Positions 17,339 to 27,768 of a stretch of 64,000 nt of DNA are shown piece after piece. A program made the translations under genes and the position numbers. How positions within the stretch are numbered: position 1 is the stretch's first letter; every line of letters starts with the position of its first letter. This DNA comes from Limnohabitans sp. (lineage in GTDB: Bacteria > Pseudomonadota > Gammaproteobacteria > Burkholderiales > Burkholderiaceae_C). The DNA lies in assembly GCA_021300495.1 (NCBI GenBank), contig JAJTDK010000007.1, forward strand, positions 1 through 64,000, written 5' to 3'. Under the pieces are notes generated by a model that worked only from the letters and a program-made list of their open reading frames with translations, was not told the DNA's origin and did not search any database.

Positions 17339-18859
17339 TTAGCTGGCATTTGGCAAAGCCAAGCGCGAGCGGTCGGAGTCGGCTTCAGACTCATCTTGTT
17401 GAGATGGCCGATTCTCGTTCAAGCGTTCAATGTCTGCTTCAGAGACATCGCCTGTGACATAGATACCGTCGAAGCATGAAGCATCGAAGCCTTGTACTTT
17501 GGGATAGCCGGGCAATACCGCGTTGGCCACAGCCAGCTTCATGGCGTCTACATCTTGATAGATGAGTGCATCGCAGTCAATGATTTGGCGAATTTCATCG
17601 ACCGATTTATTGTGAGCAACCAGCTCGTCTTTGGTAGGCATGTCAATGCCATAGACATTGGGATAACGCACTGGCGGTGCAGCACTGGCCATGTAAACCT
17701 TGCGTGCACCAGCCTCTCGGGCCATTTGCACAATTTCACGGCTGGTGGTGCCGCGCACAATGGAATCGTCGACCAACAGCACGTTGCGGCCCTTGAACTC
17801 ACTGGCAATGACATTGAGTTTTTGACGCACCGACTTCTTGCGGACAGCCTGCCCCGGCATGATAAAGGTTCTACCCACATAACGGTTTTTGACAAACCCT
17901 TCGCGATACGGAAGTCCTAGCAATTGCGCAAGTTGTGCAGCACTGGGACGACTGGATTCTGGAATGGGAATGACCACATCGATGTCGCTAGGGGGAACTG
18001 TTGATATCACGCGCTTGGCCAATGTTTCACCCAAGTTCAAACGCGCCTGGTAAACAGAAATGCCGTCCATCGTAGAGTCAGGCCGAGCCAAATAAACAAA
18101 TTCAAAAATGCAAGGATTTAAGCTGGGTGCATCGGCACATTGCTGGCTGTGAAGCTTGGTGGTCATGTCAATGAACACGGCTTCCCCGGGCGCAATGTTG
18201 CGCTCAAACTGATGCATTGTTCCTTCAAGCGCAACAGACTCACTGGCCAGCATGTAAGTGCCATCTTTGCCCTTGCCAATGCACAAGGGGCGAATGCCAA
18301 AAGGATCTCTAAAGGCCAAGAGTCCGTGGCCTGCAATCAGGGCAATGACGGCATAGGAGCCCTTCACGCGGCGATGCACACCTTGCACAGCTTTAAAAAC
18401 ATCGGCAGGCGTTAAAGGCAAGCCGCGTGTGGTTTTCTCCAGTTCGTGCGCCAACACATTGAGCAAGACCTCGGAGTCACTCTCGGTATTGATATGGCGA
18501 TGATCGGTTGAAAAAAGTTCTGCCTTCAAGGCCTTGGCATTGGTCAAATTGCCGTTGTGCACCAACACCAGACCAAAGGGTGCATTCACATAAAACGGCT
18601 GGGCTTCCTCTTCGCTGAATGCATTACCGGCAGTGGGATAGCGAACTTGGCCTAAACCACAATTGCCAGGCAGAGAGCGCATGTTGCGCGTTCTGAAAAC
18701 ATCCTTCACCATGCCTTTGGCTTTGTGCATGTGAAATTTTCGATCAATCTGCGTGACGATGCCTGCAGCATCTTGCCCGCGATGCTGCAACAACAACAAA
18801 GCGTCATAGATCAGCTGATTCACAGGCGCGTTGCTTGCAACGCCAACAATTCCACACAT
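17339..18859 (-). CDS. purF: Amidophosphoribosyltransferase
   Basis: First committed step of purine synthesis: PRPP plus glutamine gives phosphoribosylamine. 506 residues. Cys2 after the initiator Met is the Ntn glutaminase nucleophile (MCGIVGVAS), with LLQHRGQDAAGI following. The PRPP loop NVLLVDDSIVRGTTSREIV is in the C-terminal phosphoribosyltransferase domain. It follows cvpA by 12 bases, the conserved cvpA-purF pair. The acidic tail after residue 475 is poorly conserved in the family. Confidence 0.96.
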   Translation of the reverse strand: MCGIVGVASNAPVNQLIYDALLLLQHRGQDAAGIVTQIDRKFHMHKAKGMVKDVFRTRNMRSLPGNCGLGQVRYPTAGNAFSEEEAQPFYVNAPFGLVLVHNGNLTNAKALKAELFSTDHRHINTESDSEVLLNVLAHELEKTTRGLPLTPADVFKAVQGVHRRVKGSYAVIALIAGHGLLAFRDPFGIRPLCIGKGKDGTYMLASESVALEGTMHQFERNIAPGEAVFIDMTTKLHSQQCADAPSLNPCIFEFVYLARPDSTMDGISVYQARLNLGETLAKRVISTVPPSDIDVVIPIPESSRPSAAQLAQLLGLPYREGFVKNRYVGRTFIMPGQAVRKKSVRQKLNVIASEFKGRNVLLVDDSIVRGTTSREIVQMAREAGARKVYMASAAPPVRYPNVYGIDMPTKDELVAHNKSVDEIRQIIDCDALIYQDVDAMKLAVANAVLPGYPKVQGFDASCFDGIYVTGDVSEADIERLNENRPSQQDESEADSDRSRLALPNAS

Positions 18860-18871
18860 AGGTCAATCCAT

Positions 18872-19360
18872 TCAGTCGGGCAAATAAGCCCCAAATTTTT
18901 CAGGCAACATGGGGCGCAAGCCCTTGAGCAAAGTCATCAGCATGGGCCCGCCTTGTGACTCCAACCACCAATCACTTTCTTGCAAAGCGGTCATTTGAAC
19001 CACCACACTTAAAGCCAATAACAAAATCAAACCTCGAAACAAACCAAATATGGCGCCTAGAACTCGATCAACTGGACGCAGTCCCACCACCGAAATGATT
19101 TTTTTCATGAGCGCAGAAATTAAACCTGCCAGAAAAACACTGCCAATGAAGACCAACACAAATGCCGCTGCATAGCGCAGGGTTTGGTCAGAGTTCTGCA
19201 TGGGCAATTGTTCTGCCACATCAGGTGCAAACCACTGCGCCATTAAAAAAGCAGCAATCCAGCCCAACACAGAAAGAACTTCGTAGACCAAACCCCGCCA
19301 TGCACCAAGCACCATGGACGCAGCAAGCACTGCGATAAGGATCCAATCGGTGGAGGCCAT
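18872..19360 (-). CDS. cvpA: CvpA family membrane protein
   Basis: 162 residues with four predicted membrane helices (about 5-23, 27-45, 63-85, 100-122). In E. coli the homologue is needed for colicin V production and is encoded next to purF; the molecular role is unclear. Conserved GAWRGLVYEVLSVLGWI and the RPVDRVLGAIFGLFRG segment are visible. It lies between the SPOR gene and purF. Confidence 0.92.
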   Translation of the reverse strand: MASTDWILIAVLAASMVLGAWRGLVYEVLSVLGWIAAFLMAQWFAPDVAEQLPMQNSDQTLRYAAAFVLVFIGSVFLAGLISALMKKIISVVGLRPVDRVLGAIFGLFRGLILLLALSVVVQMTALQESDWWLESQGGPMLMTLLKGLRPMLPEKFGAYLPD

Positions 19361-19373
19361 GAATTTGCTCTCC

Positions 19374-20174
19374 TCAGAGCTTTAAGACCGAAGCTTGCAA
19401 ATTCAATTTGCGAATCTTTTCCGCTGTTTTGTCTGCTTCTTCTTTCGTTGCGAAAGGTCCGACTCGAACACGAATGCGTTTGCCGTCTTTGGTGTCTATT
19501 TCTTGGGTATAGGTTTTAAAACCTGCACTTTCAAGCTTGGCACGCGCCTCCTTGGCCTTCGCCAGATCAGCGTACGCACCCACCTGCACGACAGATCGAA
19601 CAGCATCACCAGAATTAGGGGCTTCTTTTCCATCAAGCAAGGCCTTCGCTTTGGCCGCCTCTTTGGCGTCAGGTTTATTTTCTGACTTAGGTTCTGACTT
19701 AGGTTCTGATTTCGCTTCAGCTTTCAACTCTGACTTTGGCTCCAACTTGGCTTCTGCCTTGGCTTCTGCCTTGTTGTCTTTAGGGACGACTTCTTCGTGG
19801 GGATCAAGTCCTGCAGAGTTAGTGACGGCACTCTTAGCAGCACCTGTTTGACCGGCCGCGATGACTTGATCTTGAGCTAAGCCCTCTTTAATCGCACCCG
19901 TTTTGGCACTGCCTGCTGTGGCGCTTAAAGGGCTGATCTGATTTCGATCAGGAATGACAATAGGCGTGTCGATCGCTACTGGCCGCGGCTGACTGTCAAA
20001 CAGCAAGGGCAGTCCAACCACAGCACCCAAAACCAAAACGACCGACCCCATGAGTCGATGGCGTGCACGCTTTCGAATGACCTCCACACTTTCAGCCGGC
20101 GCGTTGGAAAGCGCATCGGCGCCAGTTTGGGTCGACGAAAATCGGCCAGGAAGTCGAAGCTTGAAAAAAGCCAT
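19374..20174 (-). CDS. SPOR-domain cell-division protein (DedD-like)
   Basis: 266 residues from ATG 20174; the frame is open to a TTG at 20189. A cytoplasmic N-part, one membrane helix (about 41-60, VVLVLGAVVGLPLLF) and a periplasmic linker rich in Lys, Glu and Ala lead to a C-terminal SPOR domain (about 188-266: VVQVGAYADLAKAKEARAKL, YTQEI, RVRVGPFATKEEADK). SPOR domains bind denuded peptidoglycan at the division septum. Position between folC and cvpA is that of DedD in proteobacteria. The linker is coded by short direct repeats, so its length may vary between strains. Confidence 0.9.
   Translation of the reverse strand: MAFFKLRLPGRFSSTQTGADALSNAPAESVEVIRKRARHRLMGSVVLVLGAVVGLPLLFDSQPRPVAIDTPIVIPDRNQISPLSATAGSAKTGAIKEGLAQDQVIAAGQTGAAKSAVTNSAGLDPHEEVVPKDNKAEAKAEAKLEPKSELKAEAKSEPKSEPKSENKPDAKEAAKAKALLDGKEAPNSGDAVRSVVQVGAYADLAKAKEARAKLESAGFKTYTQEIDTKDGKRIRVRVGPFATKEEADKTAEKIRKLNLQASVLKL
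19681..19770 (-). repeat. Short direct repeats in SPOR protein linker
   Basis: Two perfect copies of TCTGACTTAGGT (19681-19704) and two of TTGGCTTCTGCC (19747-19770), with degenerate copies between. On the coding strand they encode repeated Glu-Pro-Lys-Ser and Ala-Glu-Ala-Lys units. Confidence 0.75.
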
Positions 20175-20185
20175 GCTGTGGAGTC

Positions 20186-21475
20186 TCAATTACTCAGGTG
20201 TTTGGCATGCAGTTTGGGGATGCCATTCTGCAAAACGCCGCCCACCGTATAGAACGAACCAAAGACCAAGATTCTATCAGTGGGGCCTGCTGCCGCAATG
20301 GCTGCTTCCAGAGCTTTTTGAGGGGCCGCGTGCTGACTGGCCTTCACATCTTGACGCGTGTTCATCTGACGCCATTGATCCTCCAATTGGGCTGCCGTAG
20401 TTGCCCGAGGCAAGGGCAAATCTGTGAAATACCAAGCATCCACCATGGGCAGGATTTTTTTGAGCATGCTTGGCAGGTCTTTGTCGGCCATTGCCCCAAA
20501 CACAGCATGGGTGCACGGATAAAAACCCATGGCATCCAAATTAGCGGCCAAGGCTGCCACAGAATGGGGATTGTGGGCCACGTCCAGCACCAAAACCGGC
20601 TCGCCTGGCACGATTTGAAACCGCCCTGTTAGTTCCACCATGGCCAAGCCATTGCGAATGGCCTGAGCCGTCACTGGCAATTGTGGCCTCATGATTTCCA
20701 CAGCGGCCAAAACACCTGAAGCATTCAGCAGCTGATTGGCCCCCCTGAGGGCGGGGTAAGCCAAACCACTGTAACGGCGACCCCTGCCAGCCCAAGACCA
20801 TTGCAGCTGATCGCCAGAAAAATTGAAGTCCTGACCCATCAGCCAAAGGTCTGCACCCAACTTTTTAGCGTGTTGAACGATGCTTTGAGGGGGGACAGGG
20901 TCGCTCAAAACCACCGATTTACCAGCGCGCATGATGCCGGCCTTTTCAAGGCCAATGGTTTCACGGTCGTTGCCCAAGAGCGCTGTATGGTCCAAATCAA
21001 TGCTGGTAATGATGGCGCAATCGGCATCGACCAGGTTGACCGCATCTAAGCGGCCACCTAGGCCTACTTCCAAAATGATCACATCAAGCTCGGCCTCCAC
21101 CATCATTTTCAAGATGGCCAGGGTGCTAAATTCAAAATAGGTCAGGCTGGTCTCACCCCGAGCTAGTTCTACCCGCTCGAAAGCGCTTGCAAACTGTGCT
21201 GCCGGCGGAGACTCTCCCAGCAAGCGGCAACGCTCTTCAAATTGAACCAAATGAGGCGATGTATAAACCCCTGTTTTGTACCCCGCCTGAAGGTAGATGG
21301 CCTCCAACATGGCGCAGGTTGAGCCTTTGCCATTGGTGCCAGCCACAGTGATCACAGGCGCTTTAAAAGCAATTTGCATGCGCTCAGCCACTTGACGAAC
21401 ACGATCCAAGCCCATTTCGATGGCAAAGGGGTGCAACTTCTCGCAATGCGCGAGCCATTCAGACAAAGTTTTCAT
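20186..21475 (-). CDS. folC: Folylpolyglutamate / dihydrofolate synthase
   Basis: Adds glutamate to dihydropteroate and to reduced folates. 429 residues, Mur-ligase fold: the P-loop VAGTNGKGSTCAMLE near 45-59, SPHLVQFEERC, EVGLGGRLDAVN and DVAHNPHSV are all present. First gene of a minus-strand run that continues through the SPOR gene, cvpA, purF, metZ and gltX. In many relatives accD lies just upstream; here a divergent ArsC-like gene does. Confidence 0.94.
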   Translation of the reverse strand: MKTLSEWLAHCEKLHPFAIEMGLDRVRQVAERMQIAFKAPVITVAGTNGKGSTCAMLEAIYLQAGYKTGVYTSPHLVQFEERCRLLGESPPAAQFASAFERVELARGETSLTYFEFSTLAILKMMVEAELDVIILEVGLGGRLDAVNLVDADCAIITSIDLDHTALLGNDRETIGLEKAGIMRAGKSVVLSDPVPPQSIVQHAKKLGADLWLMGQDFNFSGDQLQWSWAGRGRRYSGLAYPALRGANQLLNASGVLAAVEIMRPQLPVTAQAIRNGLAMVELTGRFQIVPGEPVLVLDVAHNPHSVAALAANLDAMGFYPCTHAVFGAMADKDLPSMLKKILPMVDAWYFTDLPLPRATTAAQLEDQWRQMNTRQDVKASQHAAPQKALEAAIAAAGPTDRILVFGSFYTVGGVLQNGIPKLHAKHLSN

Positions 21476-21519
21476 AAGGATAAGATTGTCGCTGACTACT
21501 GCATACCTTATTCCAAAAA

Positions 21520-21885
21520 ATGAAATACACCGCCATTGTTGTTTGGGGCATTCCCAACTGTGACACTGTTAAAAAAGCAAGAACTTGGTTAACTGATCAG
21601 GGTTATGACCATGTCTTTCATGATTTTAAGAAACAAGGCCTTCCCGAACAGGCACTAGACCGTTGGCTCAATGAAGCCGGCTGGGAAAAGGTGCTGAATC
21701 GAAAAGGCACCAGTTGGAGAAAACTCACCCCAGAAGAACAAGCCAGCGTCACAAGCGCTGACACCGCCAAGCCCTTTCTTTTGGCCAACCCAAGCCTGAT
21801 CAAACGCCCCGTAATTGAGTGGCATCAAAACAAAGTTGTCGAAATGACCATCGGCTTTCAACCAGAACTGTGGCTGACGCGTTAA
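21520..21885 (+). CDS. ArsC/Spx-family thioredoxin-fold protein (YffB-like)
   Basis: 121 residues. WGIPNCDTVKKARTWL with a single Cys14 is the start of the ArsC-like fold; KRPVIEW is its typical cis-proline region. The second Cys and the arginines needed for arsenate reduction by true ArsC are not evident, so it is better placed with the YffB/Spx-like group of unknown function. Divergent from folC with 44 bases between the starts. Confidence 0.8.
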   Translation: MKYTAIVVWGIPNCDTVKKARTWLTDQGYDHVFHDFKKQGLPEQALDRWLNEAGWEKVLNRKGTSWRKLTPEEQASVTSADTAKPFLLANPSLIKRPVIEWHQNKVVEMTIGFQPELWLTR

Positions 21886-22002
21886 GTCAATACAAGTGCA
21901 CTTAAAGTTGTTATTTCAAGTCACTTAACGCAGGCTTCACTTTTAGATGTCATACAAACTCTAAAATCAGCCATCGAAATGTTTCTCTCAGAATTAAAAA
22001 TC

Positions 22003-22500
22003 ATGACTAACTTTGTTTCTACTCGCTTACCCTCTGCCGTGCTGGCCAGTGCTATGTTGTCAGGGCTGGTTCTTGGCCTGCCCGCGCAAGCCCAAGAAGT
22101 TGGCAACGTCATTAGTCGTACCGCCGTTTACCAACAAGTGTCTGTCCCTCGCCAGGTTTGCACCCAAACGCAAATCAATGTGCCAGGCCAAACCTCAGGT
22201 GCAGGCGCTGCCATGGGCGCCATTGCAGGCGGCGCCATTGGCAATGCCATTGGCAAAGGCGAAGGCCGAGCCATCGCCACCATGATTGGCGTCATTGGCG
22301 GCGCCATCGCTGGCGACAAGGTGGAAGGACCTCAAGCCACTCAAACCCAAACTCAGCAAACGTGCACCACTCAGCAAGTCTTTGAAAATCGACTGACGGG
22401 CTACAACGTCATTTATGAGTTTGCTGGCAAACAATACAACGTACAACTGCCCAAGGACCCCGGCCCCACCATCAAATTGCAGATTACACCGGTCCTTTAA
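22003..22500 (+). CDS. Glycine-zipper 2TM-domain envelope protein
   Basis: 165 residues from ATG 22003, which opens a signal peptide ending near AQAQE (about residue 30). Residues 66-105 form a glycine-zipper pair (GAAMGAIAGGAIGNAIGKG, then IGVIGGAIAGDKV) of the kind found in SlyB/Rickettsia 17-kDa proteins, which insert in membranes. No lipobox Cys at the cleavage site. Two Cys outside the zipper may form a disulfide. An earlier in-frame ATG at 21979 would spoil the signal peptide. Role unknown, probably outer-membrane integrity. Confidence 0.78.
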   Translation: MTNFVSTRLPSAVLASAMLSGLVLGLPAQAQEVGNVISRTAVYQQVSVPRQVCTQTQINVPGQTSGAGAAMGAIAGGAIGNAIGKGEGRAIATMIGVIGGAIAGDKVEGPQATQTQTQQTCTTQQVFENRLTGYNVIYEFAGKQYNVQLPKDPGPTIKLQITPVL

Positions 22501-22606
22501 GCCCATCCAGACTCTGTGAGGGGCTTCGGCATGCCCCGCAATCGCCTAAAATATTGGGTTTAGTTCAAACTTTAAGCCGCCCTCGGGTGGCTAGGACACC
22601 TGACCC

Positions 22607-24282
<1,676 letters not shown>

Positions 24283-24285
24283 GCT

Positions 24286-25326
24286 TTAAATCACGACCGG
24301 TTCGGGTTCTAAGCGAATGCCGAATCTTTCGTACACGCTGGTCTGAATGGCCTTGGCAAGGGTGACCACTTCGCCGCCCGTAGCGCCTCCTCGGTTCACC
24401 AACACCAAGGCTTGCTTTTCATACACAGCGGCATTGCCCACGCTCTTGCCTTTCCAGCCGCAGGCATCAATCAGCCACCCTGCAGCCAATTTGATGCTGC
24501 CGTCGGGCATGGGGTAGTGAACCACCTTGGGATCGCGCGCAATGATGTCGGCGCATTGCTCTGGCGTGACGGTGGGGTTTTTAAAGAAGCTACCGGCATT
24601 GCCCAAGACTTTAGGATCTGGCAACTTATGGCGGCGAATTTCGCAAACCCAATCAAATATTTGTTGGGCATTTGGGTTCGCAATGCCCGTCTCGGCCATT
24701 TTGCGCTCCAAGTCCAAATAGCCCACCACGGGCTTCCATGCTTTAGGCAAATGAAAGCGCACTCGCAAAATTAAGCTTCGACCGGCCAGACCAATGCCGT
24801 TCGGTCCGCTGCTTTGATGCTTAAAAACAGAATCACGGTAACCAAAAGCGCACTGCGCAGCGTTGAGTGTGAATATTTGACCCGTGACCAAATCGAGTGC
24901 ATCCAAAGAGTCAAACCGATCTTGAAGCTCAACGCCATATGCACCAATGTTTTGCACGGGTGAAGCACCCACAGAGCCAGGAATCAGGGCCATGTTTTCA
25001 AGGCCAGGCCATGCTTGTGACAAAGTCCAGGCTACAAACTCGTGCCAGTCTTCACCCGCACCCGCCTCCACAATCCAGGCCTTGTCGGTTTCTGAAACCA
25101 GTTGCTTACCCAGAATTTCGACTTTAAGAACCAGAGGCTTCACATCGCCGGTTAAAACAATGTTGCTGCCGCCCCCCAACACACAATGCTCTTCTTGGCT
25201 ATTTTTCAGGTGTTCTTGCACCTCTAGGGCGTCTGCCTCAGACCGAATTCGCACCAAAGAATAGGCCTTGGCCACTATGCCAAAGCTGTTGTAAGTCTGA
25301 AGGGGTACGTTTTGGGTCACGTTCAT
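24286..25326 (-). CDS. murB: UDP-N-acetylenolpyruvoylglucosamine reductase
   Basis: NADPH/FAD enzyme that completes UDP-MurNAc for peptidoglycan. 346 residues from ATG 25326 (MNVTQNVPLQTYNSFG). The open frame continues upstream to 25497 but that part is antisense to yajQ and is not family-like. LGGGSNIVLTGDV binds FAD; FGYRDSVFK, GSFFKNP (catalytic Ser) and LEPEPVVI at the end are type I MurB features. Divergent from yajQ with 40 bases between the starts. Confidence 0.94.
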   Translation of the reverse strand: MNVTQNVPLQTYNSFGIVAKAYSLVRIRSEADALEVQEHLKNSQEEHCVLGGGSNIVLTGDVKPLVLKVEILGKQLVSETDKAWIVEAGAGEDWHEFVAWTLSQAWPGLENMALIPGSVGASPVQNIGAYGVELQDRFDSLDALDLVTGQIFTLNAAQCAFGYRDSVFKHQSSGPNGIGLAGRSLILRVRFHLPKAWKPVVGYLDLERKMAETGIANPNAQQIFDWVCEIRRHKLPDPKVLGNAGSFFKNPTVTPEQCADIIARDPKVVHYPMPDGSIKLAAGWLIDACGWKGKSVGNAAVYEKQALVLVNRGGATGGEVVTLAKAIQTSVYERFGIRLEPEPVVI

Positions 25327-25366
25327 GGGAGAATTGTCGCATTCTCTGACTTGATTGTTAAACCCT

Positions 25367-25852
25367 ATGCCATCTTTCGACACCGTTTGCGAACCTAACA
25401 TGGTTGAAGTAAAAAATGCGGTTGACACCACCGCCAAAGAGATTGCCACTCGCTTTGACTTCAAAGGCACTTCTGCAGCCATCGAGCTGAAAGACAAAGA
25501 AATTACTTTGTTTGGCGATGCCGACTTTCAACTCACACAAATTGACGAAGTTTTGCTTAACAAAATGGCCAAGCGCGGTGTCGATGTCCGCTTCCTTGAC
25601 AAAGGCGACGTGCAAAAAATGGGCGGCGATAAAGTCAAGCAAGTTTTAAAAGTCCGCAATGGCATTGCCACTGAAGACAGCAAGAAGATTCAAAAAGCCT
25701 TGAAAGAGAGCAAGCTGAAGGTGCAGGCTTCAATTCAAGGAGACGCTGTTCGAGTGACAGGTGCAAAGCGCGATGACTTGCAAGCGGCCATGTCCTTGCT
25801 TCGCAAAGACATCACCGAGATTCCTATCAGCTTCAACAACTTTCGCGATTGA
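25367..25852 (+). CDS. yajQ: YajQ family nucleotide-binding protein
   Basis: 161 residues from ATG 25367 ([15 protein letters not shown]); an upstream start at 25355 adds four residues. Two ferredoxin-like domains; conserved [10 protein letters not shown] and [13 protein letters not shown] are seen. Homologues bind cyclic di-GMP and act as effectors in Xanthomonas; also reported to bind nucleotides and tRNA. Followed directly by a terminator shared with convergent plsY. Confidence 0.93.
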   Translation: MPSFDTVCEPNMVEVKNAVDTTAKEIATRFDFKGTSAAIELKDKEITLFGDADFQLTQIDEVLLNKMAKRGVDVRFLDKGDVQKMGGDKVKQVLKVRNGIATEDSKKIQKALKESKLKVQASIQGDAVRVTGAKRDDLQAAMSLLRKDITEIPISFNNFRD

Positions 25853-25856
25853 TGAA

Positions 25857-25880
25857 AAAAAGCGCCTCAAGGCGCTTTTT
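25857..25880. terminator. Bidirectional terminator between yajQ and plsY
   Basis: Stem AAAAAGCGCC / GGCGCTTTTT with loop TCAA, four bases after the yajQ stop and before the plsY stop. T runs on both strands. Confidence 0.87.
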
Positions 25881-25910
25881 ACAGAGCTGCACGAAGTCAA
25901 GGAAGCCTGC

Positions 25911-26564
25911 TTATGTTGCCTCTTTCTTAGCACCCAACTTGGATTCAGTGCCAGCGAGCAATCGGTTCAGATTTTCTCTGTGGCGCCAGACCAATAAGAT
26001 GCTCATCAAACACAGCAAGCCCAGCAAAGGGCTTTGCAATGGCCACAAAATATCGCCACCCAAGGTGTAATAAACAGGCGCAAGGATGGCAGCCAACAAA
26101 GCGGCCAAGGAAGAATATCGGAAGAACCACGCCACAGCAATCCAAGTCAGGGCGATGGCCAATCCCAACCAAGGATTGACACCCATCAAAACACCGAGCG
26201 CTGTTGCGACACCTTTGCCGCCTTGGAATTTAAAAAACACGGGGTACAAATGTCCCATAAAAGCAGCAACACCCGCTAAAGCGGCGGTACTCTCTCCCAC
26301 ACCCAAAGCGGCACCATACTGAATCACCCAGAAAACTGGCAGCCAACCCTTCAATGCATCAAACAACAAGGTCAAGATGGCGGCTTTTTTGTTGCCTGAT
26401 CGAAGCACATTGGTAGCGCCAGGATTTTGACTGCCGTAAGACCGGGGATCAGAAAGTCCCATGATGCGACTCACGATGACAGCAAAGCTCAAGGAGCCCA
26501 GCAAGTACGACCCGATCACAATACACAGCGGATGCAGCAAAATGGAAAGGATATGTTCAGGCAT
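25911..26564 (-). CDS. plsY: Glycerol-3-phosphate acyltransferase PlsY
   Basis: Inner-membrane enzyme that transfers acyl from acyl-phosphate to glycerol-3-phosphate, the first step of phospholipid synthesis. 217 residues from ATG 26564 (the codon at 26570 is TTG). Five membrane helices; conserved GSYLLGSLSFA, SQNPGATNVLR, DALKGWLPV and FKFQGGKGVATALG motifs face the cytoplasm. A C-terminal tail after the last helix is somewhat longer than usual. Confidence 0.93.
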   Translation of the reverse strand: MPEHILSILLHPLCIVIGSYLLGSLSFAVIVSRIMGLSDPRSYGSQNPGATNVLRSGNKKAAILTLLFDALKGWLPVFWVIQYGAALGVGESTAALAGVAAFMGHLYPVFFKFQGGKGVATALGVLMGVNPWLGLAIALTWIAVAWFFRYSSLAALLAAILAPVYYTLGGDILWPLQSPLLGLLCLMSILLVWRHRENLNRLLAGTESKLGAKKEAT

Positions 26565-26614
26565 TGGCAATTATTCTAGTGCGAACATTGAAGGCGATCT
26601 TTTTCACGCCTGAA

Positions 26615-27673
26615 TCAGGTTGCGGGATCGCGGTGAATCAAGCGAATAGCATCAATTGCTGACAACACATCGGCTGACAATTCTGTGCCCCAAGCCTTCA
26701 CGTCTTCTTCCAATTGCGCCACTGAGGTCACGCCAATGATGGTACTGGCCACCGACCAACGCGTATAGCAAAACGCCAGCGCCATGTGAGTGGGCGTCAT
26801 GCCATTGTCCCGCGCCAATTGGTTGTACAAACGCGCAGCCTCCAAAGTGCTTGGGCGTGCCCAGCGTTGTTTTCGCACAGACTCGTACTTGGCCAAGCGC
26901 CCCATCGGTGCACCCGCCCCCTCTAAGCCTGTTTGATCGTATTTACCGGTTAAAGAACCAAAACCCAAGGGAGAGTAAGCCAGCAAAGACACACCCAAAC
27001 GGTGGCAAGTTTCGTCCATTGCATTGTCAAACGTGCGATTGACCAAACAATATGGATTTTGAACCGTCATAACGCGCGGCAAACCGTGTTGCTCTGCCAG
27101 TCGAATGAATTCGTGAGTACCGTATGGTGTTTCGTTGGAAAGACCGATGTAACGCACCTTGCCTGCCTTGACCAACTTGGCCATGGCCTCGAGCTGCTCA
27201 TGAATGCTGGTTTCAATGGCGGCTTTGGTGGGATCGAAATACATGGCACCGAAAGCGGGCACGTGACGCTCTGGCCAGTGAATTTGATACAGATCGATCA
27301 CATCTGTTTGCAAGCGCTTGAGGCTGGCATCGCATGAATTCAAGATGTCTTGCGGCGTCATGCCTGTTCCTTCTCGAACCCAAGGCATGCCCCTGGAAGG
27401 ACCCGCCACTTTGGTGGCCAAAACCATTTTTTGGCGAGCACCCGGCTTGGTAGCAAACCAATTACCCAGAATGCTTTCAGTTGCGCCGCAGGTTTCTGCT
27501 TTGGCGGGTACTGAATACATTTCTGCGGTGTCCAAGAAGTTCACGCCCAGGTCAAGCGAGCGGTCCAAAATTGAATGCGCTTCTTTTTCTGCCACTTGCT
27601 CACCAAAGGTCATGGTGCCTAAACAAATGGGCGTAACCAGAAGATCTGACGAGCCGAGAATGATTTTTTTCAT
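26615..27673 (-). CDS. Aldo/keto reductase (Tas-like)
   Basis: 352 residues from ATG 27673 (MKKIILGSSDLLVTPICLG); upstream in-frame codons lack support. NADP(H)-dependent TIM barrel: LGTMTFGEQ near 18-26, catalytic FLDTAEMY (Asp, Tyr), the Lys in LATKVAGPS and the His in YQIHWPERH. The pattern, including AETCGATESILGNWF, is that of E. coli Tas. Substrate not known. No operon partner; the next minus-strand gene starts about 95 bases upstream. Confidence 0.88.
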   Translation of the reverse strand: MKKIILGSSDLLVTPICLGTMTFGEQVAEKEAHSILDRSLDLGVNFLDTAEMYSVPAKAETCGATESILGNWFATKPGARQKMVLATKVAGPSRGMPWVREGTGMTPQDILNSCDASLKRLQTDVIDLYQIHWPERHVPAFGAMYFDPTKAAIETSIHEQLEAMAKLVKAGKVRYIGLSNETPYGTHEFIRLAEQHGLPRVMTVQNPYCLVNRTFDNAMDETCHRLGVSLLAYSPLGFGSLTGKYDQTGLEGAGAPMGRLAKYESVRKQRWARPSTLEAARLYNQLARDNGMTPTHMALAFCYTRWSVASTIIGVTSVAQLEEDVKAWGTELSADVLSAIDAIRLIHRDPAT

Positions 27674-27768
27674 CTTGATTAAAACTGCTGGTAACAAATT
27701 AGATTGGGTCAGAGTGTAAAACCTATTTCAATTCAACTGACCTTTGAATCACAAACCATTGTCAAAGT

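Noticed and set aside
22515..22545. GC-rich hairpin between the glycine-zipper gene and ppnP
   Set aside because: Stem GGGGC/GCCCC is short and no T run follows, so it is not a convincing terminator.
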